The position numbers and the translations under genes were made by a program. 64,000 nt of DNA, from NCBI RefSeq assembly GCF_050176255.1, contig NZ_JBFXIE010000002.1. The stretch is one strand, 5' to 3'. The DNA comes from JBFXIE01 sp050176255 (GTDB lineage: Bacteria; Pseudomonadota; Gammaproteobacteria; Burkholderiales; Burkholderiaceae_C). Below, piece by piece: positions 49,848 through 58,384 of the stretch; the stretch's first letter is position 1, and each line of letters starts with the position of its first letter. The notes under the pieces were generated by a model. That model was not told the DNA's origin. It did not search any database and saw only the letters and a program-made list of their open reading frames with translations.

Positions 49848-51212
49848 ATGTCTTTTCTCTTTGCCCCTGACAGCCGCGCCTGGCGCCAGCGCGCCGCCGC
49901 GGCCATCGGCCTGGCGGCGCTGGCGGGCTGCGCCTCGGCGCCCCCGGATGCGCCAGCCGCGCCCACCGCGCCTGCAACACCCACCGCACCCATGACCAAC
50001 GCAGGCGCCGCACCGGCCACACCAGTGACTGCCGCGGCGCCCGATGCACCGCCCGATGCACCGCCAGCAGCCAGCGACACGGCCGCCACCGTTGCCGGCT
50101 TTCACGCCTGGGTGAGCGCCTTTGAGCGCGAGGCGCTGGCCGCCGGCATCAGCCCGCAGACGGTGGCAGCCACACTGCGCCAGGCCCGCTGGCAGCCGCG
50201 CGTGGTGCAGCTGGATCGCGCGCAGCCCGAATTCACCCGCCCGCCCTGGGCCTACCTGGACAGCGCCGTCTCGCCTCAGCGTATCGCCCAGGGGCGCACG
50301 CAGCGCCGCCTGCACGCCAGCCCGCTGGATGCAGCTGCGCAGCGCTACGGCGTGCCCGCCAGCGTGGTCACGGCCATCTGGGGGATGGAGAGCAACTACG
50401 GCCGCAACTTCGGCAGCTTCTCCACCGTGGACGCGCTGGCCACGCTGGCCTATGACGGGCGCCGCAGCGCCTGGGCGCGACGCGAGTTGCTGGCTGCGCT
50501 GCGCATCGTGGATCAGGGCGACATTGCCGCAGACGCACTCATCGGATCGTGGGCCGGGGCCATGGGGCACACGCAGTTTCTGCCCTCGGTTTTTCTGGCC
50601 CATGCGGTGGATGCCGACGGCGACGGCCGGCGCGACATCTGGGGCAGCGTGCCCGACGTAGTCGCGTCCACGGCCAACTTTCTGGCGCATTCGGGCTGGC
50701 AAAGCGGCCAGCCCTGGGGCGCCGAGGTGCTGCTGCCGCCCGGCTTTGACTACGCCCGCGCCGAGCTGAGCGTGCGCCAGGCCGCCAGCGACTGGGCGCT
50801 TGAGGGCGTGCGCGGCATGGACGGCGAACCGCTGCCGGCACTACAGGACGCATCCATCCTCACCCCTGCCGGCGCGCGCGGCCCAGCCATCATGGTGGGG
50901 CCCAACTTCCGCGCGCTGCTGCGTTACAACAACTCGGTGAACTACGCCCTGGCCGTGGGCCTGCTGGCGCGCCAGATTGACGGCGGCACGGGCCTGACCG
51001 CCGCCTGGCCGCGCGAGCTGCAGCCCCTGTCGCGCACAGAGGTGCAGGCGCTGCAAGAAGCACTGAACGCGCGCGGCATGGACACCGGCACGCCCGACGG
51101 CGTGGCCGGCCCCGCCACCCGCGTGGGGGTGCGCCGCTACCAGCAAAGCCTGGGCCTGCCCGCCGACGGCTACGCCACGCGCGAGCTGCTGCAGCGGCTG
51201 CTGGCACGTTGA
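49848..51212 (+). CDS. MltB-like lytic murein transglycosylase lipoprotein
   Basis: A 454-residue outer-membrane lipoprotein that cleaves peptidoglycan glycan strands. The lipobox LAGC gives lipidated Cys28. A Pro/Ala/Thr-rich linker of about 55 residues follows. The family-33 catalytic domain has Glu in WGMESNYGRNFG, then GSWAGAMGHTQFLPS. A C-terminal peptidoglycan-binding domain (about residues 390-454: ALNARGMDTGTPDGVAGPAT) closes the protein. Divergent from sbcB. Confidence 0.92.
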   Translation: MSFLFAPDSRAWRQRAAAAIGLAALAGCASAPPDAPAAPTAPATPTAPMTNAGAAPATPVTAAAPDAPPDAPPAASDTAATVAGFHAWVSAFEREALAAGISPQTVAATLRQARWQPRVVQLDRAQPEFTRPPWAYLDSAVSPQRIAQGRTQRRLHASPLDAAAQRYGVPASVVTAIWGMESNYGRNFGSFSTVDALATLAYDGRRSAWARRELLAALRIVDQGDIAADALIGSWAGAMGHTQFLPSVFLAHAVDADGDGRRDIWGSVPDVVASTANFLAHSGWQSGQPWGAEVLLPPGFDYARAELSVRQAASDWALEGVRGMDGEPLPALQDASILTPAGARGPAIMVGPNFRALLRYNNSVNYALAVGLLARQIDGGTGLTAAWPRELQPLSRTEVQALQEALNARGMDTGTPDGVAGPATRVGVRRYQQSLGLPADGYATRELLQRLLAR

Positions 51213-51255
51213 CCGGCCAGCAGTGACGACTGATTGCGCCTTTTGAGCGCAGTCA

Positions 51256-52041
51256 TCAGCGCTGCAACGCCTGGGCTGCGACGGCCTTGATGGCTTCCAC
51301 CACCTTCTCGACGGCCGCGCTGGCACCTTGCCGGGTGACGATGAACAAGGTCTGCTTGATCTTGCCCTCGTGAGGCACCACGGTCACCCCCTGGCGCTGG
51401 CTTGCGGGCATGGCCGAGCTGACAAAGCCGAGGGCACCAGCAGTTGTGGCAACCAGCTTGGGCGCATCAGGGGCGCGCTCGACCACCCTGGCGCGGTGAC
51501 TGATGTCTTTGCCGCCCAGCAGCGTGCGGCTGATTTCGGTGCGGATCGCACCCATGGTGTCGCTGGAGACCAAAACCACAGGCTGGTCAGTGCCCCCCAC
51601 GTCGCGCCAGTTGGTGATGGAGCCCGACAGCAGCCCCTGCAATTGCGCACGGCTGAGGCGCCTGACTTTGTTGTGCGGGTGCACGATGAACAACACCTCT
51701 GCATAGCCCAGGTGAACCACCTTGAAATTGCGCTCGTCGATCGGCGGACCGCGATGGTTGAGGGTCTTGCCCACCCGGTCGGCCAGATTCTTGAAAGGCG
51801 CCGAGATCATCGCGATGTCGGCGTTCATCCCGATGAGCTCCGTCAGCCCGAGGCCAGAGTTGCTGGGGGTGATCTTGAGCTTGTGGCCTGACAGGGCCTC
51901 GATCTCCGGCTGGAAAGGAGTCACCAGCACGCCGTTGACGGTCGTTGATCCGCGAATGTCCACCGTGTCCGCCGTGACGACTGACGCGTGCATGGCGGCA
52001 AAGGCTGTCAAGACACCCATGATGAAACGCTGAAACCGCAA
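51256..52041 (-). CDS. PstS-like periplasmic substrate-binding protein (orphan)
   Basis: A 261-residue exported protein of the phosphate-binding (PBP type 2) group. A signal peptide is followed by TVDIRGSTTVN, where PstS proteins have GSGAS or GSTT ligand motifs; TPSNSGLGLTELI and GALGFVSSAM follow. I chose a TTG start (then RFQRFIMGVL) since GGAG lies upstream and it supplies positive residues; an ATG at 52020 is an alternative. No permease or ATPase neighbours it, so it may act in sensing or with a distant transporter. Confidence 0.8.
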   Translation of the reverse strand: MRFQRFIMGVLTAFAAMHASVVTADTVDIRGSTTVNGVLVTPFQPEIEALSGHKLKITPSNSGLGLTELIGMNADIAMISAPFKNLADRVGKTLNHRGPPIDERNFKVVHLGYAEVLFIVHPHNKVRRLSRAQLQGLLSGSITNWRDVGGTDQPVVLVSSDTMGAIRTEISRTLLGGKDISHRARVVERAPDAPKLVATTAGALGFVSSAMPASQRQGVTVVPHEGKIKQTLFIVTRQGASAAVEKVVEAIKAVAAQALQR

Positions 52042-52330
52042 GGGATTGCTCCGAAGTACGACGAATAAGCCCCGTACCAGAAAACTCCGCAGGCAAGCGT
52101 CACAGGGCCGAAACATGCCAGCGATTATGGAAAAACCGTATGACAAAACATGACTGGCCACAGGCCAGCGCTGAGCAATGACGTGAGACATTGCGCAACG
52201 CGGCGCGCAGCCACGAAAAATTGCACGACATCGGGCGCCTGCCGTCGCTGGCCGAACATTCCGTCGCACTCCAACAATGCCAGGCGCGCCACGGATAGCA
52301 TCACAGGGTTTGATCATTGAAGACCCTCCC
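52042..52330. other. Divergent promoter region between PstS-like gene and xthA
   Basis: 289 bp with no gene that I can support. Promoters for both divergent genes must lie here, but no clear -35/-10 pair could be fixed. Confidence 0.5.
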
Positions 52331-53107
52331 ATGCAAATTGCCACCTGGAACATCAATTCGCTGTCTGTGCGCCTGCCGCAGGTGCTGGCCTGGCTGCAGA
52401 CCAACCCTGTCGATGCCGTCGGGCTGCAGGAGCTCAAGCTGGTGGACGACAAGTTCCCCCACGACGCCTTTGAGGCCGCGGGCTACCACGCGGTGTGCCT
52501 TGGCCAGAAGACCTACAACGGGGTCGCCATCCTCAGCCGCACGCCGCTGCGCGACGTGGTCCGCAACATCCCGGGCCATGGCGACGAGCAGGCCCGCGTG
52601 ATCGCCGCCACGCTGGACACGCCCGCCGGAGCGCTGCGCCTGATCAACTGCTACTTCGTGAACGGCCAGGCACCCGGCAGCGACAAATTCGCCTACAAGC
52701 TGCAGTGGCTGCAGGCCCTGCACGACTGGCTGCGCGCAGAGCTGGCTGCGCACCCGCGGCTGGTGCTGGTGGGCGACTTCAACGTGGCGCCCGAAGACCG
52801 CGACTCCTACGACCCCGTGGGCCTGAAAGACACCATCCACCACACGGTGCAAGAGCGCCAGCATTTTCAGGATCTGCTGGCGCTGGGCATGACGGATGCG
52901 TTCCGCCTGTTCGAGCAGCCCGAAAAAAGCTATTCGTGGTGGGACTATCGGCAGCTGGGCTTTCAGAAAAACCGCGGCCTGCGCATCGACCACATTCTGG
53001 TCAGCGCGGCGCTGCGCGATGCCGTAACCGCCTGCGCCATCGACCGCACGCCCCGCAAAAACCCCCAACCCAGCGACCATGCGCCGGTGGTGGTGACGCT
53101 GGCGTAA
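52331..53107 (+). CDS. xthA: Exodeoxyribonuclease III (AP endonuclease)
   Basis: Base-excision repair enzyme acting on abasic sites, 258 residues. Active-site residues lie in ATWNINSLSVRLP, LQELKLVD (catalytic Glu), GDFNVAPED, LRIDHILVS and SDHAPVVV. ATG (MQIATWNINS) matches the family start. Divergent from the PstS-like gene; two repeats follow. Confidence 0.95.
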   Translation: MQIATWNINSLSVRLPQVLAWLQTNPVDAVGLQELKLVDDKFPHDAFEAAGYHAVCLGQKTYNGVAILSRTPLRDVVRNIPGHGDEQARVIAATLDTPAGALRLINCYFVNGQAPGSDKFAYKLQWLQALHDWLRAELAAHPRLVLVGDFNVAPEDRDSYDPVGLKDTIHHTVQERQHFQDLLALGMTDAFRLFEQPEKSYSWWDYRQLGFQKNRGLRIDHILVSAALRDAVTACAIDRTPRKNPQPSDHAPVVVTLA

Positions 53108-53165
53108 GGCTTGAATGGGGGTTGTGAATGGGGAGCGGATTCCAATCGACCCCATACAACGAGCG

Positions 53166-53249
53166 CCATCCCCGCGAAGGCGGGGATACATGCCCCCAAG
53201 GCCGCCGGGGCATCGCCGTGGCGGACTCCCGCCTACGCGGGAATGACGG
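53166..53249. repeat. GCGGGAATGACG-type palindromic repeat, copy B
   Basis: Ends CCATCCCCGCGAAGGCGGGG and GCCTACGCGGGAATGACGG are roughly inverted, with an inner hairpin in each arm. It shares its ends with the decayed copy at 48152-48268. It lies between xthA and ntrC, next to copy 10 of the other repeat family. Confidence 0.7.
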
Positions 53250-53262
53250 AAGTCAGGCGCTT

Positions 53263-53309
53263 CTACTTCATTATTGATAGCTGCCCGCGCTTACCAAATA
53301 ACGGCTATC
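53263..53309 (-). repeat. Dispersed AGCGCTT/AGCTATC repeat, copy 10
   Basis: CTACTTCATTATTGATAGC, then TGCCCGCGCTTACC, then ACGGCTATC: minus orientation, 14 bp before the ntrC stop. Confidence 0.7.
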
Positions 53310-53323
53310 GCCATTTTTTCCTA

Positions 53324-54970
53324 TCATCCCTCGTCCAGTGCATCAAGGCCCAGCTCCTGAATCTTGCGCGTGATGGTGTTGCGGCCTATGCCCAGGCGCT
53401 GCGCCGCGTCCACGCGCCGGCCGTGGGTGGCCTGCAAGGCGGTGCGGATCACGCTGGACTCGAAGCGGCGCAGGAGGATGTCCCAGACGTCGGGCTGGCC
53501 GTCGCGCAGCAACTGCCAGGCCTGTGCCTGCAGCGCAGTCTCCCAGTCTGCGATAGGAATGGCGGAGGGCTGCGCGAACAGCGCCGCAGCCGGTAGTGAG
53601 GGTACGGGGGCTAATGCTGGTGCTGGTGCTGGTGCTGGTGCTGGTGCGGCAGATTCGTTGCCTGCGGCGCCGGCGTTTTCACCGTAGCCCACCTGGCGTG
53701 CCTCACCTGCATGGCGTGTCTCATCGGTGTGATTGGCTGGCGCGGCAGAATCCGGCGCCCGCGCTGCCCCGGGCGCTGCCACCTTGTGCGGCGCGGTCTC
53801 CAGCACCTCGGGTGGCAAGTCCTGCACCGAGATGACCTGCGCGGGCGCCATGACGGTGAGCCAATGGCAGATGTTCTCCAGCTGGCGCACATTGCCGGGA
53901 AACGCAAAGCGCGTGAGCAACGCCAGCGCCGCATCGGAAATGCGCTTGGGCTCCACCCCCAGCTGCCGCGCGCTGCGCTGCAGAAAGTAGCGCGTGAGCA
54001 TGGGCACGTCCTCGCTGCGTTCGCGCAAGGCCGGCAGCCGCAGCCGGATCACGTTGAGGCGATGGAACAGGTCTTCGCGAAAGGCGCCGTCCTTCACCCG
54101 CTGCTCCAGGTTCTGGTGCGTGGCGGCAATCACGCGCACATGGGCCTTGACGGCCGCGTGGCCGCCCACGCGGTAGAACTGGCCGTCCGACAGCACACGC
54201 AGCAGCCGCGTTTGCAAGTCGAAGGGCATGTCGCCGATTTCGTCCAGGAACAGCGTGCCACCCTCGGCCTGCTCGAACCGGCCGCGCCGCTGCGTCTGCG
54301 CGCCGGTGAAGGCGCCGCGCTCATGGCCAAAAAGCTCGCTTTCCAGCAGATCCTTGGGAATAGCCGCAGTGTTGATGGCCACGAAGGGGCCACCCGCCAC
54401 GGGCGAGTGCTTGTGTAGCGCATGCGCCACCAGCTCCTTGCCCGAGCCCGATTCGCCGGTGATCAGCACCGTGACCACACTCTGGCTCAGGCGGCCGATG
54501 GCGCGAAACACGTCCTGCATGGCCGGCGCCTGGCCCAGCATCTCGGGCATGGCGGCCTGCTGCTGCTCAGCCACCTCCTCGCGCTGGCTTTCTTCCACGG
54601 CGCGGCGGATCAGCTCCACCGCCTTGGGCAGATCGAACGGCTTGGGCAGGTATTCGAAGGCGCCCCCCTGGAATGCAGACACGGCGCTGTCCAGGTCGGA
54701 GTACGCCGTCATCACGATGACCGGCAGGCCAGGTTGCAGTGCACGCACTTTCTCCAGCAACTGCAGACCCGATGCGCCGGGCATGCGGATGTCGCTCACC
54801 AGCACCTGCGGCCCCGGGTGGGCCGGGTCGCCCGCGGCCACGTCTGCCAGGGCGTCCAGCACCTCGCGCGCCTGGGTGAAGCTGCGCGTGGGCAGGTTCT
54901 CGCGCGCCAGCGCTTTTTCCAGGACGAAGCGGATCGAGGGGTCGTCATCCACTATCCAGATCGGCTTCAT
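53324..54970 (-). CDS. ntrC: Nitrogen response regulator NtrC
   Basis: Sigma54 activator of nitrogen-limitation genes, phosphorylated by NtrB. 548 residues, about 75 more than usual. Receiver domain with phospho-Asp60 (LVSDIRMPGASG), AAA+ domain with Walker A GESGSGKE and GAFTGA loop, C-terminal Fis-type HTH (GRRVDAAQRLGIGRNTITRKI). The extra length is an Ala/Pro-rich linker (about residues 390-480) encoded partly by a hexanucleotide tandem repeat. ATG (MKPIWIVDDD) chosen. It lies 45 bp downstream of ntrB. Confidence 0.95.
   Translation of the reverse strand: MKPIWIVDDDPSIRFVLEKALARENLPTRSFTQAREVLDALADVAAGDPAHPGPQVLVSDIRMPGASGLQLLEKVRALQPGLPVIVMTAYSDLDSAVSAFQGGAFEYLPKPFDLPKAVELIRRAVEESQREEVAEQQQAAMPEMLGQAPAMQDVFRAIGRLSQSVVTVLITGESGSGKELVAHALHKHSPVAGGPFVAINTAAIPKDLLESELFGHERGAFTGAQTQRRGRFEQAEGGTLFLDEIGDMPFDLQTRLLRVLSDGQFYRVGGHAAVKAHVRVIAATHQNLEQRVKDGAFREDLFHRLNVIRLRLPALRERSEDVPMLTRYFLQRSARQLGVEPKRISDAALALLTRFAFPGNVRQLENICHWLTVMAPAQVISVQDLPPEVLETAPHKVAAPGAARAPDSAAPANHTDETRHAGEARQVGYGENAGAAGNESAAPAPAPAPAPALAPVPSLPAAALFAQPSAIPIADWETALQAQAWQLLRDGQPDVWDILLRRFESSVIRTALQATHGRRVDAAQRLGIGRNTITRKIQELGLDALDEG
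53615..53648. repeat. Hexanucleotide tandem repeat in the ntrC linker
   Basis: Five perfect TGCTGG units (53615-53644) plus a partial, read on the minus strand as alternating Ala-Pro. Units of 6 bp keep the reading frame when copies are gained or lost. Confidence 0.9.
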
Positions 54971-55015
54971 TGCTATGGCTTCCTTTTGATGTTGGGCCGT
55001 CTTGCACAGCCGCAA

Positions 55016-56104
55016 TCAGGGCAGCGGTATGAGGATTCGAAAGTCGGTGCGGCCTGGCTGGCTGTCGCATTCGATCAAGCCGTGGTGGCGCTGCACAAAG
55101 GTTTGCGCCAGCGTCAGGCCCAGCCCCGATCCCCCGTCCCGCCCCGTCACCAGCGGATAAAAAATCCGCTCCTTGATGGCTTCGGGTACGCCCGGTCCGT
55201 TGTCGATGACATGCAATTCCAGTGCCAGCCTGTAGCGCTGGCGGCCAAAGGTGACCTGCCGCGCCACGCGCGTGCGCAGCGTGATGACCGCGTCGCCCAC
55301 GGCAATGCGCTCATGCAGCGCCTGCGCGGCGTTCTGCACGATGTTCAGCACCGCCTGGATGAGCTGCTCACGATCGCCGCGGAATTCGGGGATGGAGGTG
55401 TCGTAGTCGCGCAGCACGGCCAGGCCCTGGGGGTGCTCGGCCAGCACCAGGGAGCGCACACGTTCGCAAACCTCGTGGATGTTGACGTCGCCCACCAGGT
55501 GCGGGTGGCGATGCGGGGCCAGCAGCCGATCCACCAGGCTTTGCAGGCGGTCGGCCTCGTGGATGATGACCTGGGTGTACTCGGCCAGGTCGGGGCTTTC
55601 CAGCTCCATCTCCAGCAGCTGCGCGGCGCCGCGTATGCCGCCCAGCGGGTTTTTGATCTCGTGCGCCAGGTTGCGGATCAGCTCTTTGTGGGCCTGCGCC
55701 TGCTCGCGCAATCGCTCTTCGCGGTCCTGGCGCGCCTGGGCCTCCAGCGGCCACAGCTCCACGATAACGTCGCCGCTGTGCTCTACCACGGCCACGCTGG
55801 CGTGCACGGGCAGGGGCTCATGGGGCGGGCGGCGCAATACGGCCTCGAAGCGCAGCGCCGCGAAATCGCGTCCGCGCGCACCGGACAGCGCCGTCTGCAA
55901 AATGACCGGGTCGGTGAAGAGGCTGGAAAAATCCACGCCCTCCAGCGTGCGGCGCGACAGGCCCAGGGCGGTTTCCAGCGCGGCGTTGACGAAAACCGTC
56001 GCACCGTTCGGGTGCAGAACCGCGATCAGCGTGGAGACTAGATCCAGCGCCTGGTAGTGCGGCGCGGGCGCAGGTTCCTGGGTGTGAGTGCCTTTTTGGC
56101 CCAC
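55016..56104 (-). CDS. ntrB: Nitrogen regulation sensor histidine kinase NtrB
   Basis: Cytoplasmic kinase/phosphatase for NtrC, controlled by PII. 362 residues with a PAS domain (about 20-130), the phospho-His in NLAHEIKNPLGGIRGAAQLLE near residue 146, and an ATPase domain with VIDNGPGVP and GSGLGLTLAQTFVQRHHG. No membrane segment, as expected. The start is GTG. It lies between the DUF4124-like gene and ntrC in glnA-DUF4124-ntrB-ntrC. Confidence 0.95.
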   Translation of the reverse strand: MGQKGTHTQEPAPAPHYQALDLVSTLIAVLHPNGATVFVNAALETALGLSRRTLEGVDFSSLFTDPVILQTALSGARGRDFAALRFEAVLRRPPHEPLPVHASVAVVEHSGDVIVELWPLEAQARQDREERLREQAQAHKELIRNLAHEIKNPLGGIRGAAQLLEMELESPDLAEYTQVIIHEADRLQSLVDRLLAPHRHPHLVGDVNIHEVCERVRSLVLAEHPQGLAVLRDYDTSIPEFRGDREQLIQAVLNIVQNAAQALHERIAVGDAVITLRTRVARQVTFGRQRYRLALELHVIDNGPGVPEAIKERIFYPLVTGRDGGSGLGLTLAQTFVQRHHGLIECDSQPGRTDFRILIPLP

Positions 56105-56119
56105 GCTGGTGTGACGGGT

Positions 56120-56626
56120 TTACTTGTTCAGGCGCGCGAGTTCGCGCTTGATGCTGGCCACGTCTGCCTCGGCCCGGGTGACGCTGGCCTTGAGCTCGGC
56201 CGTGCGCTCGATGTAGCCCTGGGGATTGCGCATCTCCAGCGCGCTGCGCTGGGGCGAGCCGTCGTTGTATTCCTTGCGCAGATCGGCCAGGCGGGCCTCG
56301 GCCTTGCGCAGCTCGTCTTCAAGGATGGCGCGCGCATCGGCGTCGCGGGCGCGCTGGTCGGCGGCGCCCACGCGCGGCGCATTGGCGGGTGAACTGCTGG
56401 CCGCGCTGCCACTGCTGCTGCCACTACTGGTCGCCGGGGCAGCCGCAGGCGGGCGGGAGCCCTGCAGCACCGTGACATTACCGCCTTCGACCAGCTTGCA
56501 GCCGCGCTCTTTGGCCTGGGCGGCGTTGTTGGTGTATTCATTGCCGCAGCGGTAGATACGGTCTTGCGCCCAGGCGGGCTGCAGCGCGGCGGCAATGACG
56601 GTCAGGGCGAACAAGGTGCGTTTCAT
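56120..56626 (-). CDS. DUF4124-like exported protein with coiled coil
   Basis: A 168-residue exported protein of unknown function. The signal peptide (MKRTLFALTVIAAALQPAWA) is followed by DRIYRCGNEYTNNAAQAKERGCK, the DUF4124 hallmark with two Cys, then a Ser/Pro/Ala-rich linker and a charged helix (about residues 100-168) likely to form a coiled coil. ATG (MKRTLFAL) was chosen over an upstream extension. It lies between glnA and ntrB on the same strand, a position I recall as common in relatives, though a role in nitrogen control is unproven. Confidence 0.8.
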   Translation of the reverse strand: MKRTLFALTVIAAALQPAWAQDRIYRCGNEYTNNAAQAKERGCKLVEGGNVTVLQGSRPPAAAPATSSGSSSGSAASSSPANAPRVGAADQRARDADARAILEDELRKAEARLADLRKEYNDGSPQRSALEMRNPQGYIERTAELKASVTRAEADVASIKRELARLNK

Positions 56627-56741
56627 CGAATTCCTCATAGGGCATGCGTGGGCGCATGCGCGACGCCGGTGAGTATCTCCCAATCATTGCGTGGCGCCAA
56701 TTGCAGGCCGGCGGGGTATGTGGGAAAGCATACGCATCAAC

Positions 56742-56764
56742 AAAAAAGGCGGCCGAAGCCGCCT
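56742..56764 (-). terminator. Rho-independent terminator of glnA
   Basis: On the minus strand GGCGGC, loop TTCG, GCCGCC, then six T. A textbook structure (56748-56763 with the T run at 56742-56747), 34 bp after the glnA stop. It separates glnA from the ntrBC genes. Confidence 0.9.
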
Positions 56765-56797
56765 GGGTACATGCCGCGGGGCGCGCGCCCCGTGCCG

Positions 56798-58213
56798 TCA
56801 CAGCGAGTAGTACATGTCGAACTCGACGGGGTGCACCGCCATGCGAAAGCGGGTGACTTCGGTCATCTTCAGCTCGATGTAGGCGTCGAGCATGGAGTCG
56901 GTGAACACGCCGCCCTTGGTCAGGAAGGCGCGATCCTTGTCCAGCGCTTCCAGCGCCTGATCGAGGCTGTGGCACACGGTGGGCACCAGCTTGTCTTCTT
57001 CGGGCGGCAGGTGGTACAGATCCTTGGTGGCGGCTTCGCCCGGGTGGATCTTGTTTTCCACGCCGTCCAGGCCGGCCATCAGCAGCGCCGCGAAGCCCAG
57101 GTAGGGATTCATCAGCGGATCGGGGAAGCGCGCTTCAACGCGGCGGCCCTTGGGGTTGGCCACGAACGGGATGCGGATGGACGCGGAGCGGTTCTTGGCC
57201 GAGTACGCCAGCTTGACTGGCGCCTCGAAGTGCGGCACCAGGCGCTTGTAGCTGTTCGTGCCGGGGTTGGTGATGGCGTTCAGGGCACGGGCGTGCTTGA
57301 TGATGCCGCCGATGTAGTACAGCGCAAAGTCCGACAGGCCGGCGTAGCCATCACCGGCAAACAGGTTCTTGCCGTCCTTCCAGATGGACTGGTGCACATG
57401 CATGCCCGAGCCGTTGTCGCCGTGGTAGGGCTTGGGCATGAAGGTGGCGGTCTTGCCATAGGCGTTGGCCACGTTGTGGATCACATACTTTTGCAGCATG
57501 GTCCAGTCGGCGCGCTGCACCAGCGTGCTGAACCGGGTGCCAATCTCGTTTTGGCCGGCGCCAGCCACCTCGTGGTGAAACACCTCGACCGGGATGCCCA
57601 GGGATTCGAGGATCAGGGACATTTCGGCACGCATGTCCTGCGTGCTGTCCACCGGCGGCACCGGGAAGTAGCCGCCCTTGGTGGTGGGGCGGTGGCCGCG
57701 GTTGCCGCTATCGAACTTGGTGCCGGTGTTCCAAGGGGCTTCGTATTCCTCGATCTCGTAGAAGGTGTTCTGGGGCTCGGTGCTCCAGCGCACGCCGTCA
57801 AAGATGAAGAACTCGGGCTCGGGGCCGAAGTAGGCCGTGTCGCCGATGCCAGAGGCCTTCAGATACGCCTCGGCGCGCTTGGCGATGGAGCGCGGATCGC
57901 GGTCATAGGCCTTGCCGTCGGCGGGCTCGACCACGTCGCAGGACAGGATCAGCGTGGTTTCTTCAAAAAACGGGTCGATGTTGGCGGTGTTCGGGTCGGG
58001 CATGAGCAGCATGTCCGACGCCTCGATGCCCTTCCAGCCCGCGACGGACGAGCCGTCGAACGCGTGGCCGGAGGCAAACTTGTCTTCGTCGAAGTGGGAA
58101 ACGGGCACGGTCACGTGCTGCTCTTTGCCGCGGGTGTCGGTGAAGCGGAAGTCCACAAATTTGACTTCGTTGTCCTTCACCATGTTCATCACGTCTGCAA
58201 CGGTCTTGGCCAT
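56798..58213 (-). CDS. glnA: Glutamine synthetase type I
   Basis: Central ammonia-assimilating enzyme, 471 residues. It has the [14 protein letters not shown]-terminal segment, [11 protein letters not shown], the metal and ATP site residues in the [10 protein letters not shown] and [18 protein letters not shown] regions, and the adenylylation Tyr (about 397) in [14 protein letters not shown] (MAKTVADVM) was chosen over an upstream extension. A sigma54-type promoter and a terminator flank it, so it is transcribed alone under NtrC and its activity is probably tuned by adenylylation. Confidence 0.97.
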   Translation of the reverse strand: MAKTVADVMNMVKDNEVKFVDFRFTDTRGKEQHVTVPVSHFDEDKFASGHAFDGSSVAGWKGIEASDMLLMPDPNTANIDPFFEETTLILSCDVVEPADGKAYDRDPRSIAKRAEAYLKASGIGDTAYFGPEPEFFIFDGVRWSTEPQNTFYEIEEYEAPWNTGTKFDSGNRGHRPTTKGGYFPVPPVDSTQDMRAEMSLILESLGIPVEVFHHEVAGAGQNEIGTRFSTLVQRADWTMLQKYVIHNVANAYGKTATFMPKPYHGDNGSGMHVHQSIWKDGKNLFAGDGYAGLSDFALYYIGGIIKHARALNAITNPGTNSYKRLVPHFEAPVKLAYSAKNRSASIRIPFVANPKGRRVEARFPDPLMNPYLGFAALLMAGLDGVENKIHPGEAATKDLYHLPPEEDKLVPTVCHSLDQALEALDKDRAFLTKGGVFTDSMLDAYIELKMTEVTRFRMAVHPVEFDMYYSL

Positions 58214-58263
58214 CAGGGTTCTCCAGGGGTAGAAGTGCTCATCAACAATGATGCGCAAACAAA

Positions 58264-58279
58264 AGCAGTTTGCATGCCA
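58264..58279 (-). promoter_or_regulatory. Sigma54-type promoter of glnA
   Basis: TGGCATGCAAACTGCT on the minus strand matches the -24/-12 consensus, with GG and GC exactly 10 bp apart. It lies 51 bp before the glnA ATG. One change in the -12 element (CTGCT for TTGCT). Confidence 0.75.
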
Positions 58280-58333
58280 GCATGGTGCGCACAGAGTCTT
58301 GCACTCAGGCCGCTGCAGCAGGCTGCCGCAGCG

Positions 58334-58357
58334 TACCCCAATCGCTGCACCAATCGC
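58334..58357. promoter_or_regulatory. Candidate NtrC enhancer region of glnA
   Basis: Two 12-bp direct repeats, TACCCCAATCGC and TGCACCAATCGC (10 of 12 identical), lie 55-80 bp upstream of the -24 element. TGCACCA resembles an NtrC half-site. The spacing is right for an enhancer. Confidence 0.35.
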
Positions 58358-58384
58358 GTGCGGGATTCCATGTGGCAGCCTCTC

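Noticed and set aside
53615..53648. Short tandem repeat considered as a CRISPR or VNTR array
   Set aside because: Unit is 6 bp without spacers and lies in frame inside ntrC; it is a coding microsatellite.
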